From positions 1 to 54,014 of the forward strand of contig PDPG01000053.1 in the NCBI GenBank assembly GCA_002747455.1: DNA of 54,014 nucleotides. Direction: 5' to 3'. How positions within the stretch are numbered: position 1 is the first letter of the stretch; each line of letters starts with the position of its first letter. The position numbers and the translations under genes were made by a program. This stretch comes from Pseudomonadota bacterium (GTDB lineage Bacteria; Pseudomonadota; Gammaproteobacteria; Thiotrichales; Thiotrichaceae). Of the stretch, positions 26,425 through 35,194 are shown one piece after another. The notes under the pieces were generated by a model. That model was not told the DNA's origin, searched no databases, and saw only the letters and a program-made list of their open reading frames with translations.

Positions 26425-28050
26425 CTAAGCACAATTCTGACTAAGGTTTTCCAGATTAAAGGAGGAACCCGACAGTACAAACAGTCTATTTTGAGATTTT
26501 TGGATCATGTGGGGAATAATGACTGACACGCCACATCCCTCTATTTGTCGAACAAACTTCGACAAACACACATTTCCATCTGGCTTTTTCTTCAACATTT
26601 CCAGCCACTGAACATCCAAAAAAACTGCTTCAGGGTGAATCCGGCGAGATAAAAATAATGAGCTATCCCCCGCCGAAAAGTTATTTAGTGCGATTTGGCA
26701 GCCACTCTCCCGCAATAGCTCAATGACCTTCTGCAACTGAAGCATCTGCTGCATCGGCATCTGTGCATCAATCAACAACATCAGTTGGGTGCTTTTATCT
26801 TGCAACTGTGCCAATAATTTACACAGCCACATAATCATGCCCACATCGGAAAGCATACTGGCGCTCAGGGACACTAAATAAGTCTGATCCGAGCCGTTTT
26901 TATGTAGCAACTCACCTAGCATTTGAAATAACAAACGATCCCAAAACAGCCCCAAGTGTGCCGAATTGGATGACACCTCCGGTATGTTTACCAGCAAGTC
27001 ATTGATTTTTTTAAACTCATCCGGATGAACATCTAGTTTCACCCATGTGCGATTGACAACACCCTGCCCCACAACATATAGATACCTAAAACGCAATCTA
27101 ACCGATTCATCATGTCGCAACGCTTCCAGCAAGACATCCACACGATTTTCCTTTTGCGCACCTTCTGTTGCGGGTTTCAACACCTGATCAAACGGGTTTA
27201 CCCGAGATGCCTCATTATCCTCGTCGGATAAATCCCAAATATTCATAGATTTTGCCGTCGGAATAGCCTCTGGCATTGAGGCTCGGGGATATTCTTCCAC
27301 CCACATTTGATGGCAAAATTGCTCGCCCAGCACTGCTGGAAAAAGGCTAACCTTTGCACTAAACGGTATTCCTGTAATCCGTTTCACACTGAGGGTTAAT
27401 TGCGTTTTTAGAGGTGGAGACTGCCTAACATCAGACAAAAAATCAGCAAAGACTTCATGCTCTTTAGGGTCTATTAACTTAGGCAGGGGAAAACGTTTAA
27501 TCTCATCGACAGAGTCTGCCCCAAATAACACTAGAAAAGGAATATTGGCGTGAAGGATTTTCCCTTGGTACAGATAGGCAATTGCCATACTGCTACTATC
27601 GACCAAGCGGGATACCTGTGTTTCCGATAAATACAGCAAGGACTTACAGCGCCGAAAATCAACTTTCAGATGTACGTGCTGTAAAACACACCGCAGGGCT
27701 AACTGAAATTCATCACTGTTACGGTCGAAAATAATCTGCCAACCCTGCGAACCAAACGCGCCCGCTGACACCTCAAACCTGACAGGTGAGTCCACCAACT
27801 CAACCACAACGCAATCCCGATTATTATTTTTTAATGCAGGGTAAAGTTTTTCCGGGTCAGAGCTCTGGTATCGCCGGATAAAAATTGCGTCAACCGGTGT
27901 TTTTTGAAGTGCCAAGCTTAAATCGTTTGCATCAATCGGTGCGCTGTTTAACTGAATATCAGCTTCGATCTTCCTAACATCACGAACCAAAGCAAGATGC
28001 TCCAGCTTGCTCAGTCCGATAATCAGCACATTTAGGGAAGATCTACTCAT
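26425..28050 (-). CDS. Degenerate EAL-domain protein with receiver-like and PAS-like parts
   Basis: A protein of about 541 residues. Residues 1 to about 115 resemble a receiver fold (LNVLIIGLSKLEHLALVRDV, VDAIFIRRYQ) without a clear phosphoacceptor. Residues 140-250 look PAS-like (SSSMAIAYLYQGKILHANIPFLVLFG). The last 220 residues have the layout of an EAL domain, with SGCQIALNNFSAGDSSLFLSRR where active enzymes have a catalytic DDFGTG; both aspartates are asparagine. It is therefore probably not a c-di-GMP phosphodiesterase, though it could still bind the nucleotide or a partner. I prefer the ATG at 28050 over a TTG three codons earlier. It lies 64 bp before the GINT-like gene and 108 bp after the PilZ-like gene. 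Confidence 0.65.
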   Translation of the reverse strand: MSRSSLNVLIIGLSKLEHLALVRDVRKIEADIQLNSAPIDANDLSLALQKTPVDAIFIRRYQSSDPEKLYPALKNNNRDCVVVELVDSPVRFEVSAGAFGSQGWQIIFDRNSDEFQLALRCVLQHVHLKVDFRRCKSLLYLSETQVSRLVDSSSMAIAYLYQGKILHANIPFLVLFGADSVDEIKRFPLPKLIDPKEHEVFADFLSDVRQSPPLKTQLTLSVKRITGIPFSAKVSLFPAVLGEQFCHQMWVEEYPRASMPEAIPTAKSMNIWDLSDEDNEASRVNPFDQVLKPATEGAQKENRVDVLLEALRHDESVRLRFRYLYVVGQGVVNRTWVKLDVHPDEFKKINDLLVNIPEVSSNSAHLGLFWDRLLFQMLGELLHKNGSDQTYLVSLSASMLSDVGMIMWLCKLLAQLQDKSTQLMLLIDAQMPMQQMLQLQKVIELLRESGCQIALNNFSAGDSSLFLSRRIHPEAVFLDVQWLEMLKKKPDGNVCLSKFVRQIEGCGVSVIIPHMIQKSQNRLFVLSGSSFNLENLSQNCA

Positions 28051-28158
28051 ACCGCCCAAACTAACGGTATTGAAAATGACCTTCAGCTGTGGAACAGACT
28101 ACCGACTCAACTAAGGCGACAAACTGTCAGCCCTTACCAACCGTCTTTTCAAGCGTGC

Positions 28159-29847
28159 TTAAATAAAGTCCCAAACATCGCTAAAGTCATTTTCTGACAC
28201 TTCTTCTTCCTCTTTAGTCAACTCGATGAAGTCACAATAAGCAAAGCTGCCCAAACATTCATCAATAGCGGTGATCTGTAGCTGCGTTTCAGAGTGACTG
28301 CTCCCCACTATCAAGATATCTTCCGGTATAAACATATAAGCCGGTAACACCAAAGCGGGCTTTTCCCGGACACCATCAACCTGTGGTAATTTAAGACCGG
28401 ACACAGGGAACCGCTGGGTGGCTTTACGATTGCTCACACCGCTTACTAACACACTTTCTGCGCGGGGCGACAGAACCTCTGCCCCAAAACACAAGCCTTT
28501 ACCCCGGTAAAAATCCATCCACCGAATAACCGCAACCTGCCAGTTTTTTGATGCATCCGAGGGGTCACGTATTCCCAGAATTTCTCCCACTCTTGCGGAA
28601 GAAGGCCCCACTATTTTCTGGCGTAGCCCATAGCCACGAGCGCTACTATTATCGATATACCAAGGCTGAATTTCCGCATCGTTATCCTCAACCGGCGTCT
28701 CTACCTCAACCTCTACCCAAGGACTTTCAGCCCCTCCCCCAAGTGCCAGGCGTTCGTATAAACTATCCTCTGCGTCCGCGCTCTCCTCACAACCACCCTC
28801 ATTGCTATCACTGGACGCCACGACAGATACAACACCGCCTAAGCGAAATACCACACTTGCCACATCATCCCGCTCAAAGCGTTTATTCTTACGACAACTT
28901 GCAGTTGTGAGGGTTGTTAGCAGACGCTTGGCCAGACTACGGCTCAACATGGGTTGATCTTGGTGTAGCCCAAAGCCAATATCAGGCGTTATCTCGATAA
29001 AGTGACGCAATGTCTCTTCAACCTTACTCACGTCGAATATGCGACTGGTCGGTGAATTAAGCACTTCGCTCACAGGCATCAGCGTGGCCGGCTCATCACT
29101 ATTCAGTAAGGAAATATGGGCATAATCGCCACTGATACTATCCACATCATCAAGGATAGAGACCTGATTAACCATTGTTACAAAGAAGCGCTCAAGCCGC
29201 TCAACCTCACCTTGGCGAAGACTGTTGGGAACTCCCATCGCCACTAGGTTAAACAGTTTGTAAAGACCTTCTATCGTAAACGACCCATGCTGCTTGTCAC
29301 CCGGCTCCTGAGGAATCACTCGGTTTTGTATTTTATTCTCACATGCCAGTAAATACAGGTGGTGTAAATCGTGCCAGACGTTACGCTTACTCCTCACGTA
29401 GATGCTATAGGTATTCATCAGGGTACGCCCCATATAACTAATAGCGCGACCAATTGAGAGTGTTAAACGCTTGTGGTTGACTGTTCCACGCGTCAGCATA
29501 TCCAGTGCTGCTAACTGATAAGAGCCCGCTAACTCCTGTTGCAGCGCCTGTTTCAGATCGAATACCCGCTGACTTCGCTCTGGCAGTGGAAAAGAACGTG
29601 TGGAGAAATGTCGGCCAAGATTTTCAAGTGCTAGATTGACGTACGGCAGCAACACTTCCGTAATATCAGTACGTATCACTGGCAACAAGGGGTGTTGATT
29701 CAGCGCAGCAAGACTTTGATACAGCACACGAGTCACTTCGCCCATATTAGTAAGCGGGAGATTCCGCACCCACTCTTTGGCTTTGGATACACTTGTTAAC
29801 AGAACGACTTCGGCTTTCTGTTGCTCAGGACTGGAAAGCTGACTCAT
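28159..29847 (-). CDS. PilZ-like, putative c-di-GMP-related protein of unknown function
   Basis: A 562-residue soluble protein. The first 370 residues are mainly helical with no recognised motif. The part from about 395 to 560 is beta-rich: WYIDNSSARGYGLRQKI, ARVGEILGIRD, WQVAVIRWMDFYRGKGLCFG and EVLSPRAESVLV, an order of elements that resembles PilZ-type c-di-GMP receptors. The classical RxxxR and DxSxxG residues are not clear: NSSARGYG stands in for the second motif. I selected the ATG at 29847, preceded by GAGG. It is the first gene of the minus-strand series that continues with the degenerate EAL gene. Confidence 0.55.
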   Translation of the reverse strand: MSQLSSPEQQKAEVVLLTSVSKAKEWVRNLPLTNMGEVTRVLYQSLAALNQHPLLPVIRTDITEVLLPYVNLALENLGRHFSTRSFPLPERSQRVFDLKQALQQELAGSYQLAALDMLTRGTVNHKRLTLSIGRAISYMGRTLMNTYSIYVRSKRNVWHDLHHLYLLACENKIQNRVIPQEPGDKQHGSFTIEGLYKLFNLVAMGVPNSLRQGEVERLERFFVTMVNQVSILDDVDSISGDYAHISLLNSDEPATLMPVSEVLNSPTSRIFDVSKVEETLRHFIEITPDIGFGLHQDQPMLSRSLAKRLLTTLTTASCRKNKRFERDDVASVVFRLGGVVSVVASSDSNEGGCEESADAEDSLYERLALGGGAESPWVEVEVETPVEDNDAEIQPWYIDNSSARGYGLRQKIVGPSSARVGEILGIRDPSDASKNWQVAVIRWMDFYRGKGLCFGAEVLSPRAESVLVSGVSNRKATQRFPVSGLKLPQVDGVREKPALVLPAYMFIPEDILIVGSSHSETQLQITAIDECLGSFAYCDFIELTKEEEEVSENDFSDVWDFI

Positions 29848-30022
29848 GACCACCTCTGGATTTTTTATTATTTAGGCTCGACTATATCACCGAGCAGCCC
29901 GAGCGCGGTGACCATTCGACGGAAATCCACCTAAACTCCCTGAATGTAACAACCTAAAAAGCATAGGTTTAATGACTGTTTCCGGTTATCATAACGCGAT
30001 TGATTTTTCAGGAGTGATGCCG

Positions 30023-30595
30023 ATGGCAAGTTACAATACAAGCGAATTCAAAAATGGTCTGAAGTTCATGATGGATGGCGACCCTTACAGCATCGTCGAT
30101 AATGAATTTGTCAAACCGGGTAAGGGCCAGGCCTTTAATCGCGTTAAAATTCGTAACCTGAAAACCGGCAGAGTCATCGACAAAACATTTAAGTCCGGCG
30201 AAAAAGTAGAAGCTGCGGATGTTATGGAGTTGGATGCAGAATACTTATACACTGATGGCGAGTTCTGGTATTTCATGCAGCCTACCTCATTTGAGCAATA
30301 TCAGGCTTCAGAGACTGCCGTTGCAGATGTAAAGAACTGGCTCAAAGAGCAAGAAAGCTATGTGATTACCCTATGGAACGGTGAACCACTCAGTATTTCC
30401 CCACCAAATTTTATTGAGCTAAAAATTACCGAATGTGCGCCGGGCGTAGCGGGCAACACCGCTCAGGGAGCAACCAAACCGGCAACGGTTCAGACGGGTG
30501 CACAAATCAAAGTACCACTGTTTGTTGAAGAAGGTGAGATGGTTAAGATCGATACCCGCACCGGCGAATATCTGTCTCGCGCCAAAGAAGCCTGA
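30023..30595 (+). CDS. efp: Translation elongation factor P
   Basis: A 190-residue three-domain EF-P that relieves ribosome stalling at polyproline stretches. The modified loop reads [10 protein letters not shown] with Lys34 at the tip, the residue that EpmA beta-lysylates in this EF-P type. Domains are KOW-like (1-65), OB (66-128) and a second OB (129-190) ending TRTGEYLSR. The ATG at 30023 has AGGAG 8 bases before it; the open frame upstream to 29972 is not coding. epmA follows after 5 bases, an arrangement that ties enzyme and substrate in one operon. epmB is not in the window. Confidence 0.97.
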   Translation: MASYNTSEFKNGLKFMMDGDPYSIVDNEFVKPGKGQAFNRVKIRNLKTGRVIDKTFKSGEKVEAADVMELDAEYLYTDGEFWYFMQPTSFEQYQASETAVADVKNWLKEQESYVITLWNGEPLSISPPNFIELKITECAPGVAGNTAQGATKPATVQTGAQIKVPLFVEEGEMVKIDTRTGEYLSRAKEA

Positions 30596-30600
30596 AACAG

Positions 30601-31560
30601 ATGCAGTGGCAGCCTCAAGGCGACCAACACTCCCGAATTGCACGGGCAGAGATGCTACGCACGATTCGGGAGTTTTTTTATCAGCGTCAGGTCTTGGAAG
30701 TAGAAACGCCCGCCGTTTCTCGGGCAGCCAACACCGATCCATTTATTGACTCGTTTAAAGTGGTGACTGGTTCACAGCATCGGTATCTGCATACTTCGCC
30801 AGAATACGCCATGAAGCGGCTATTGGTGGCAGGCAGTGGCGATATATATCAAATCTGTAAAGTCTGGCGCAATGAACCAGCGGCACGCCATCACAACGCT
30901 GAATTCACCATGCTTGAGTACTATCGACTGGGTTTTACCCTTGAGCAACTCATGGATGAAGTGGATAGGCTTTTTCAGACGCTACTGCCCAACTTAAAAA
31001 AAGGCAGTCATTATCACACTTATCAGGCACTGTTCCTTGATAATTTAGGAATTGACCCCCATACCATAGCGGACAGTGCCTTGCAGGCTGTACTGACAAA
31101 GCATGTGCCGGAATTTCAGGGGGACTTAACACGCCAGGCTGCGTTGGACTTGTTGTTAACGCACTGTATAGAGCCAAAACTTCCGACTGACTGCTTGAGT
31201 TTTATTTCGGACTATCCGGCCTCGCAAAGTGCCTTGGCTGAAACGGAAACATTGCCAGGAAATCCTGAAATCCGTGTTGCCAAACGGTTTGAGGTTTACG
31301 TCGGTGCCTTGGAGCTAGGCAATGGCTATCAGGAGCTCACCGATCCAATAGCCAATGAGGCGGTGCTGGAAAGTGAGTTAAATACAAGGCAGGCACTGGG
31401 GTTAGAGGTCGTGCCTAAAGATCACAACCTTCTAAGTGCCATGAAGTCCGGCATGCCAGCCTGCTCGGGAGTGGCGATTGGGGTTGATCGGCTGTTGATG
31501 CTGGCCACAGGCTCGTCACACTTGTCAGATGTCCTGAATTTTGGCTGGGAAAATGCCTGA
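30601..31560 (+). CDS. epmA: EF-P beta-lysine ligase
   Basis: A 319-residue class II aminoacyl-tRNA synthetase-like enzyme (PoxA/GenX/YjeA) that attaches beta-lysine to Lys34 of EF-P. It has class II motif 1 around EFFYQRQVLEVETPA, motif 2 in QICKVWRNEPAARHHNAEFTM, and motif 3 in SGVAIGVDRLLM. It lacks the N-terminal anticodon-binding domain of lysyl-tRNA synthetase, as expected. It starts 5 bases after efp and is followed by yajC after 67 bp. In enteric bacteria yajC follows tgt instead, so this neighbour order differs. Confidence 0.95.
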   Translation: MQWQPQGDQHSRIARAEMLRTIREFFYQRQVLEVETPAVSRAANTDPFIDSFKVVTGSQHRYLHTSPEYAMKRLLVAGSGDIYQICKVWRNEPAARHHNAEFTMLEYYRLGFTLEQLMDEVDRLFQTLLPNLKKGSHYHTYQALFLDNLGIDPHTIADSALQAVLTKHVPEFQGDLTRQAALDLLLTHCIEPKLPTDCLSFISDYPASQSALAETETLPGNPEIRVAKRFEVYVGALELGNGYQELTDPIANEAVLESELNTRQALGLEVVPKDHNLLSAMKSGMPACSGVAIGVDRLLMLATGSSHLSDVLNFGWENA

Positions 31561-31627
31561 AAACTGACGGGAAGAATATGGCATACTATGCCGCAAATTA
31601 GCACATATTTATATTTGGAGACTATTT

Positions 31628-31957
31628 ATGAACTTTTTTATTTCAGATGCGATGGCAGATGGCGCAGCGGCACCACAAGGTGGTGGCATTCAGTTGATCA
31701 TCATGATGGTGATCTTCTTCGGTATCATGTACTTCATGATCATTCGCCCGCAGCAAAAGCGCGCTAAAGAGCACAAAGCGCTGATTGAATCACTCAGCAA
31801 AGGCGACGAAGTAGTCACAAGTGGCGGTATTATCGGTAAAGTCACCAACTTGGGAGACAACTTTATCGAAATCAACGTGTCTGAATCCTCCACAATCAAA
31901 GTACAGCGTCAGGCCGTTGCGCAAGTTATGCCTAAAGGCACGATGAAAGGCCTATAA
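31628..31957 (+). CDS. yajC: Preprotein translocase subunit YajC
   Basis: A 109-residue single-pass inner-membrane protein: an N-terminal hydrophobic helix (GGIQLIIMMVIFFGIMYFMI) followed by RPQQKRAKEHKALIESL and the conserved KGDEVVTSGGIIGKV motif. YajC joins SecD and SecF in the accessory complex of SecYEG. TTTGGAG stands before the ATG. A palindrome GGCATA-C-TATGCC at 31580-31592 lies in the upstream gap and may mark a promoter. A strong terminator-like hairpin follows the gene, before secD. Confidence 0.95.
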   Translation: MNFFISDAMADGAAAPQGGGIQLIIMMVIFFGIMYFMIIRPQQKRAKEHKALIESLSKGDEVVTSGGIIGKVTNLGDNFIEINVSESSTIKVQRQAVAQVMPKGTMKGL

Positions 31958-31991
31958 TTTCTCTTAATTGATCGACTAATTGATCAACCAT

Positions 31992-32019
31992 AGCCCTGAG
32001 CGAATAGTCAGGGCTTTTT
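31992..32019 (+). terminator. Intrinsic terminator-like hairpin between yajC and secD
   Basis: AGCCCTGA (31992-31999) and TCAGGGCT (32008-32015) pair perfectly across an 8-base loop and run into five T bases. It ends 19 bases before the secD ATG. It may reduce secD-secF transcription relative to yajC. Confidence 0.75.
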
Positions 32020-32038
32020 ACATAACCGGATTATAAAA

Positions 32039-33907
32039 ATGAATCAGAATCCAACCTGGAAGTACCTGCTGCTGCTCGCAGTCTGCGTAATCGGCATCGT
32101 CTATGCCCTTCCAAATCTCTATCCTTCCAATCCTGCATTACAAATTTCACTGGTAGATCCTAAGAAGACGTTTCAGAGCAACGAAATTGAAACAATTAAA
32201 AAATCACTCGGTGATGCTGGCATTGCGATCAAAAAGATAGAGCAGAAAGATAACAAACTCATGGTGCACTTCGCCGATACTGATGCCCAGTTCGCAGCAG
32301 TTGATCCGGTAAAAGCATCACTGGGCAACCAGTACGCCGTTGCGCTTAACCTGGCTCCAACAACACCTGACTGGCTCGGTGGCGTGGGCGCAAAGCCAAT
32401 GTACCTGGGTCTTGACCTGCGAGGCGGTGTTCACTTTCTGATGGAAGTTGACATGGCCGCTGCTCAGGAAAAAGCGGTTGTGCGATACAAAGACGAGTTG
32501 GGTGGTTATCTGCGTGACAAAAAACTGAAATATCTGGGCGTGATTCGTGAAGCGGATGACTCACTGACAATTAAGTTTAAAAATCAGGCGGCACTCGATG
32601 CAGCGTCCAAAGTGCTGACACGTCAGTATCAGAATCAACTGAATTTTGATCAGGTGACAACCAACAAAGGTGCGGCGCTACGTGCAGTCATCACCGATGA
32701 AAATCTTAGCAAAGTCAAAAAACTGGCACTACAGCAAAATATTACCACGCTGCGTAATCGTGTTAATGAGATTGGTGTTGCCGAGCCAATCATTCAACAA
32801 CAAGGCCTTGAGCGCATCGTTGTACAGCTTCCAGGAGTTCAGGACCCCAGTGAGGCGAAGAAAATTTTGGGTGCAACGGCAACACTTGAGTTCCGCATGG
32901 TGGATGAGGCAAATGACCCATACGAGGCAGAATCCAGCAAGCGTGTTCCCATCAGCTCCATTCTCTATAAGGAACGCAGTGGCTCACCCATTCTGTTGAA
33001 GCGTCAAGTCATGCTCACAGGGGATTTTATTACTGATGCCTCTGCAACCTTCGACCGTAATAACCAGCCTGCCGTGAGCATTACCCTGGACGGTAAGGGC
33101 GCGCGTATGTTCGAGCGTGCAACTGGCAAGAATGTTCAAAAGCTAATGGGCGTGGTGTTCATCGAGAGCAAAACCGATGTAAGTCGTGACGCCGAAGGTG
33201 GCATTGTCAAAAAGACAATTAAGAAGCAGGAAGTCATTAATGTTGCGCGGATTCAGGAGCAGTTGGGTGCTAACTTCCAGATTACCGGACTAGACTCCCC
33301 TCAGGAAGCGCACAACCTTGCATTACTGCTACGTGCCGGAGCACTGGCAGCGCCGGTTTATATCGTTGAAGAGCGTACCGTTGGTCCAAGCTTAGGTGCT
33401 GATAACATCAAAGCCGGGTTTAACTCAGTCATTTACGGCTTAATCGCTGTGCTGATCTTTATGCTGCTCTACTACCGTGTTTTCGGCATTGTGGCTAATC
33501 TGGCACTGGCTCTTAATCTGGTGCTGATTGTCGCCGTGTTGTCCTTGCTACAAGCAACGTTAACCCTGCCCGGTATTGCGGGTATCGTATTGACTGTCGG
33601 TATGGCTGTGGATGCGAATGTCTTGATCTATGAGCGTATTAAGGAAGAGATCAAAGCAGGAATGCGGCCTCAACAAGCCATTTATTCTGGTTATGAAAAG
33701 GCATTCTCGACCATTACCGATGCCAATATCACAACCTTTATTGCCGCAGTCGTGCTGTATGGTATGGGTACTGGCCCAATTAAGGGATTTGCGATTACAC
33801 TGGCAATTGGTATTTTGTCGTCCATGTTTACCGCAATCTTTGGTACACGGGTACTGATTAACAAAATATACGGTGGTCGCCGTGTTGAAAAACTCAATAT
33901 AGGATAA
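32039..33907 (+). CDS. secD: Protein translocase subunit SecD
   Basis: A 622-residue inner-membrane RND-type protein that uses the proton gradient to aid protein export after SecA. It has an N-terminal helix (LLLLAVCVIGIVYALPNLYPS), the D1 signature LGLDLRGGVHFLMEVD near residues 122-137, a large periplasmic part with RIVVQLPGVQDP, and five C-terminal helices containing GIVLTVGMAVDANVLIYERI. Length is as expected. secF follows after 7 bases, so the two are cotranscribed. Confidence 0.97.
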   Translation: MNQNPTWKYLLLLAVCVIGIVYALPNLYPSNPALQISLVDPKKTFQSNEIETIKKSLGDAGIAIKKIEQKDNKLMVHFADTDAQFAAVDPVKASLGNQYAVALNLAPTTPDWLGGVGAKPMYLGLDLRGGVHFLMEVDMAAAQEKAVVRYKDELGGYLRDKKLKYLGVIREADDSLTIKFKNQAALDAASKVLTRQYQNQLNFDQVTTNKGAALRAVITDENLSKVKKLALQQNITTLRNRVNEIGVAEPIIQQQGLERIVVQLPGVQDPSEAKKILGATATLEFRMVDEANDPYEAESSKRVPISSILYKERSGSPILLKRQVMLTGDFITDASATFDRNNQPAVSITLDGKGARMFERATGKNVQKLMGVVFIESKTDVSRDAEGGIVKKTIKKQEVINVARIQEQLGANFQITGLDSPQEAHNLALLLRAGALAAPVYIVEERTVGPSLGADNIKAGFNSVIYGLIAVLIFMLLYYRVFGIVANLALALNLVLIVAVLSLLQATLTLPGIAGIVLTVGMAVDANVLIYERIKEEIKAGMRPQQAIYSGYEKAFSTITDANITTFIAAVVLYGMGTGPIKGFAITLAIGILSSMFTAIFGTRVLINKIYGGRRVEKLNIG

Positions 33908-33914
33908 GTGAACC

Positions 33915-34847
33915 GTGACTATGAACAAGAACATTAACTTCATGGCCAAACGGAAATACGCCGTTATTTTCTCCGCCATACTCGTGCTGCTTTCAATTGG
34001 CTCTCTGATGGTGCGCGGCCTGAATTTGGGGGTCGATTTCACCGGAGGTACCGTTATTCAAGTAGGCTACCCCGGCAATGCCGATATTGCAGGCATTCGC
34101 GGCACCTTGGCAAAGGCGGGTTATGAAGCATCCGTACAACCATTTGGTACAGCACAAGATGTGCTAATTCGCCTACCTGAGCAGTCTGGCGTTGATCGCA
34201 GTAAGATCAGTAACAACATCATTAAAACATTAAAGGCCGATGTACCGAATGTGGTTATGAAGCGTGTTGACTTCGTTGGCCCACAAATCGGAGATGAGCT
34301 GCGTGACCAAGGGGGGATTGCCATGCTGTTGGCATTGGCCGGTATCCTCATTTATGTTGCGCTACGCTTTGAGTTTCGTTTCTCAGTAGGCTCTATCATC
34401 GCCCTGATGCACGATGTCATTCTAACCGTTGGCTTTTTCTCAATCACCCAGATTGAGTTTGACCTAACCATCCTCGCCGCTATTTTGGCCATTATTGGTT
34501 ACTCGCTGAATGACACCATCGTGGTCTTTGACCGGATTCGGGAAAACTTCCTGAGATTACGCAAAGTTGATACAGAAAGCTCTATTGATGTATCGATCAA
34601 TGAAACACTGTCACGGACATTAGTGACCTCTTTCACCACGTTGCTGGTGTTGATTTCACTATTCCTGTTCGGTGGTGACATTATTCACGGCTTCTCAATT
34701 GCCATGATCGTGGGTGTTGTGATCGGTACGTACTCATCCATTTATGTTGCCAGTAGTTCGCTGCTAATAATGGGTGTCACCCGTGAGACATTGTTGCCGC
34801 CTGAAAAAGATGCTGAGGCAGATGCGGAGTTGGATGCGATTCCTTAA
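33915..34847 (+). CDS. secF: Protein translocase subunit SecF
   Basis: A 310-residue partner of SecD with six membrane helices. Motifs are GLNLGVDFTGGTVIQV near the N-terminus and the conserved IIGYSLNDTIVVFDRIREN. AGGA at 33901-33904 fits a GTG start at 33915; an ATG two codons later is also possible. A classical terminator follows 27 bases after the stop and closes the unit. The C-terminal tail is acidic (EKDAEADAELDAIP). Confidence 0.96.
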   Translation: MTMNKNINFMAKRKYAVIFSAILVLLSIGSLMVRGLNLGVDFTGGTVIQVGYPGNADIAGIRGTLAKAGYEASVQPFGTAQDVLIRLPEQSGVDRSKISNNIIKTLKADVPNVVMKRVDFVGPQIGDELRDQGGIAMLLALAGILIYVALRFEFRFSVGSIIALMHDVILTVGFFSITQIEFDLTILAAILAIIGYSLNDTIVVFDRIRENFLRLRKVDTESSIDVSINETLSRTLVTSFTTLLVLISLFLFGGDIIHGFSIAMIVGVVIGTYSSIYVASSSLLIMGVTRETLLPPEKDAEADAELDAIP

Positions 34848-34874
34848 TCATATTCAGCAACAGCATTGAAGGAG

Positions 34875-34900
34875 AGGCACCCGTTTGAGGTGCCTTTTTT
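34875..34900 (+). terminator. Rho-independent terminator after secF
   Basis: AGGCACC (34875-34881) pairs with GGTGCCT (34889-34895) across a 7-base loop and runs into six T bases. Confidence 0.88.
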
Positions 34901-35194
34901 GTTTGTCTCGGCACTTTAACTGTGATTAAGACCATTTCCATTAAATATTGGCACTATCTACGCAGTTTGTGCCAGGTTTGGAAGAGAATGTCTGATATCA
35001 CAATTTAATGGGGTTGGTATAACCTTCGTGGGGATCTACACTCGTTGTTATATCGATACTCTGGAAAGCACCGACGCGGCGCGATATTGCCCGTATATAC
35101 AAAAATTACCCATGAGCGATTCAATGTAGGTATTTGGCAAGACCTTCACGTAGGCAAACACTGAAGGCAACCAACGGAAAGTGCTGGCAACAAC
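34901..35194. other. Intergenic region after the secF terminator
   Basis: This gap between convergent genes has no coding frame of note. It holds one further inverted repeat, TGGCAC (34949-34954) with GTGCCA (34969-34974), without a T run. No RNA gene or mobile-element end was recognised. Confidence 0.4.

Noticed and set aside
34949..34974. Second terminator after secF
   Set aside because: The 6-bp stem has a 14-base loop and no T run.
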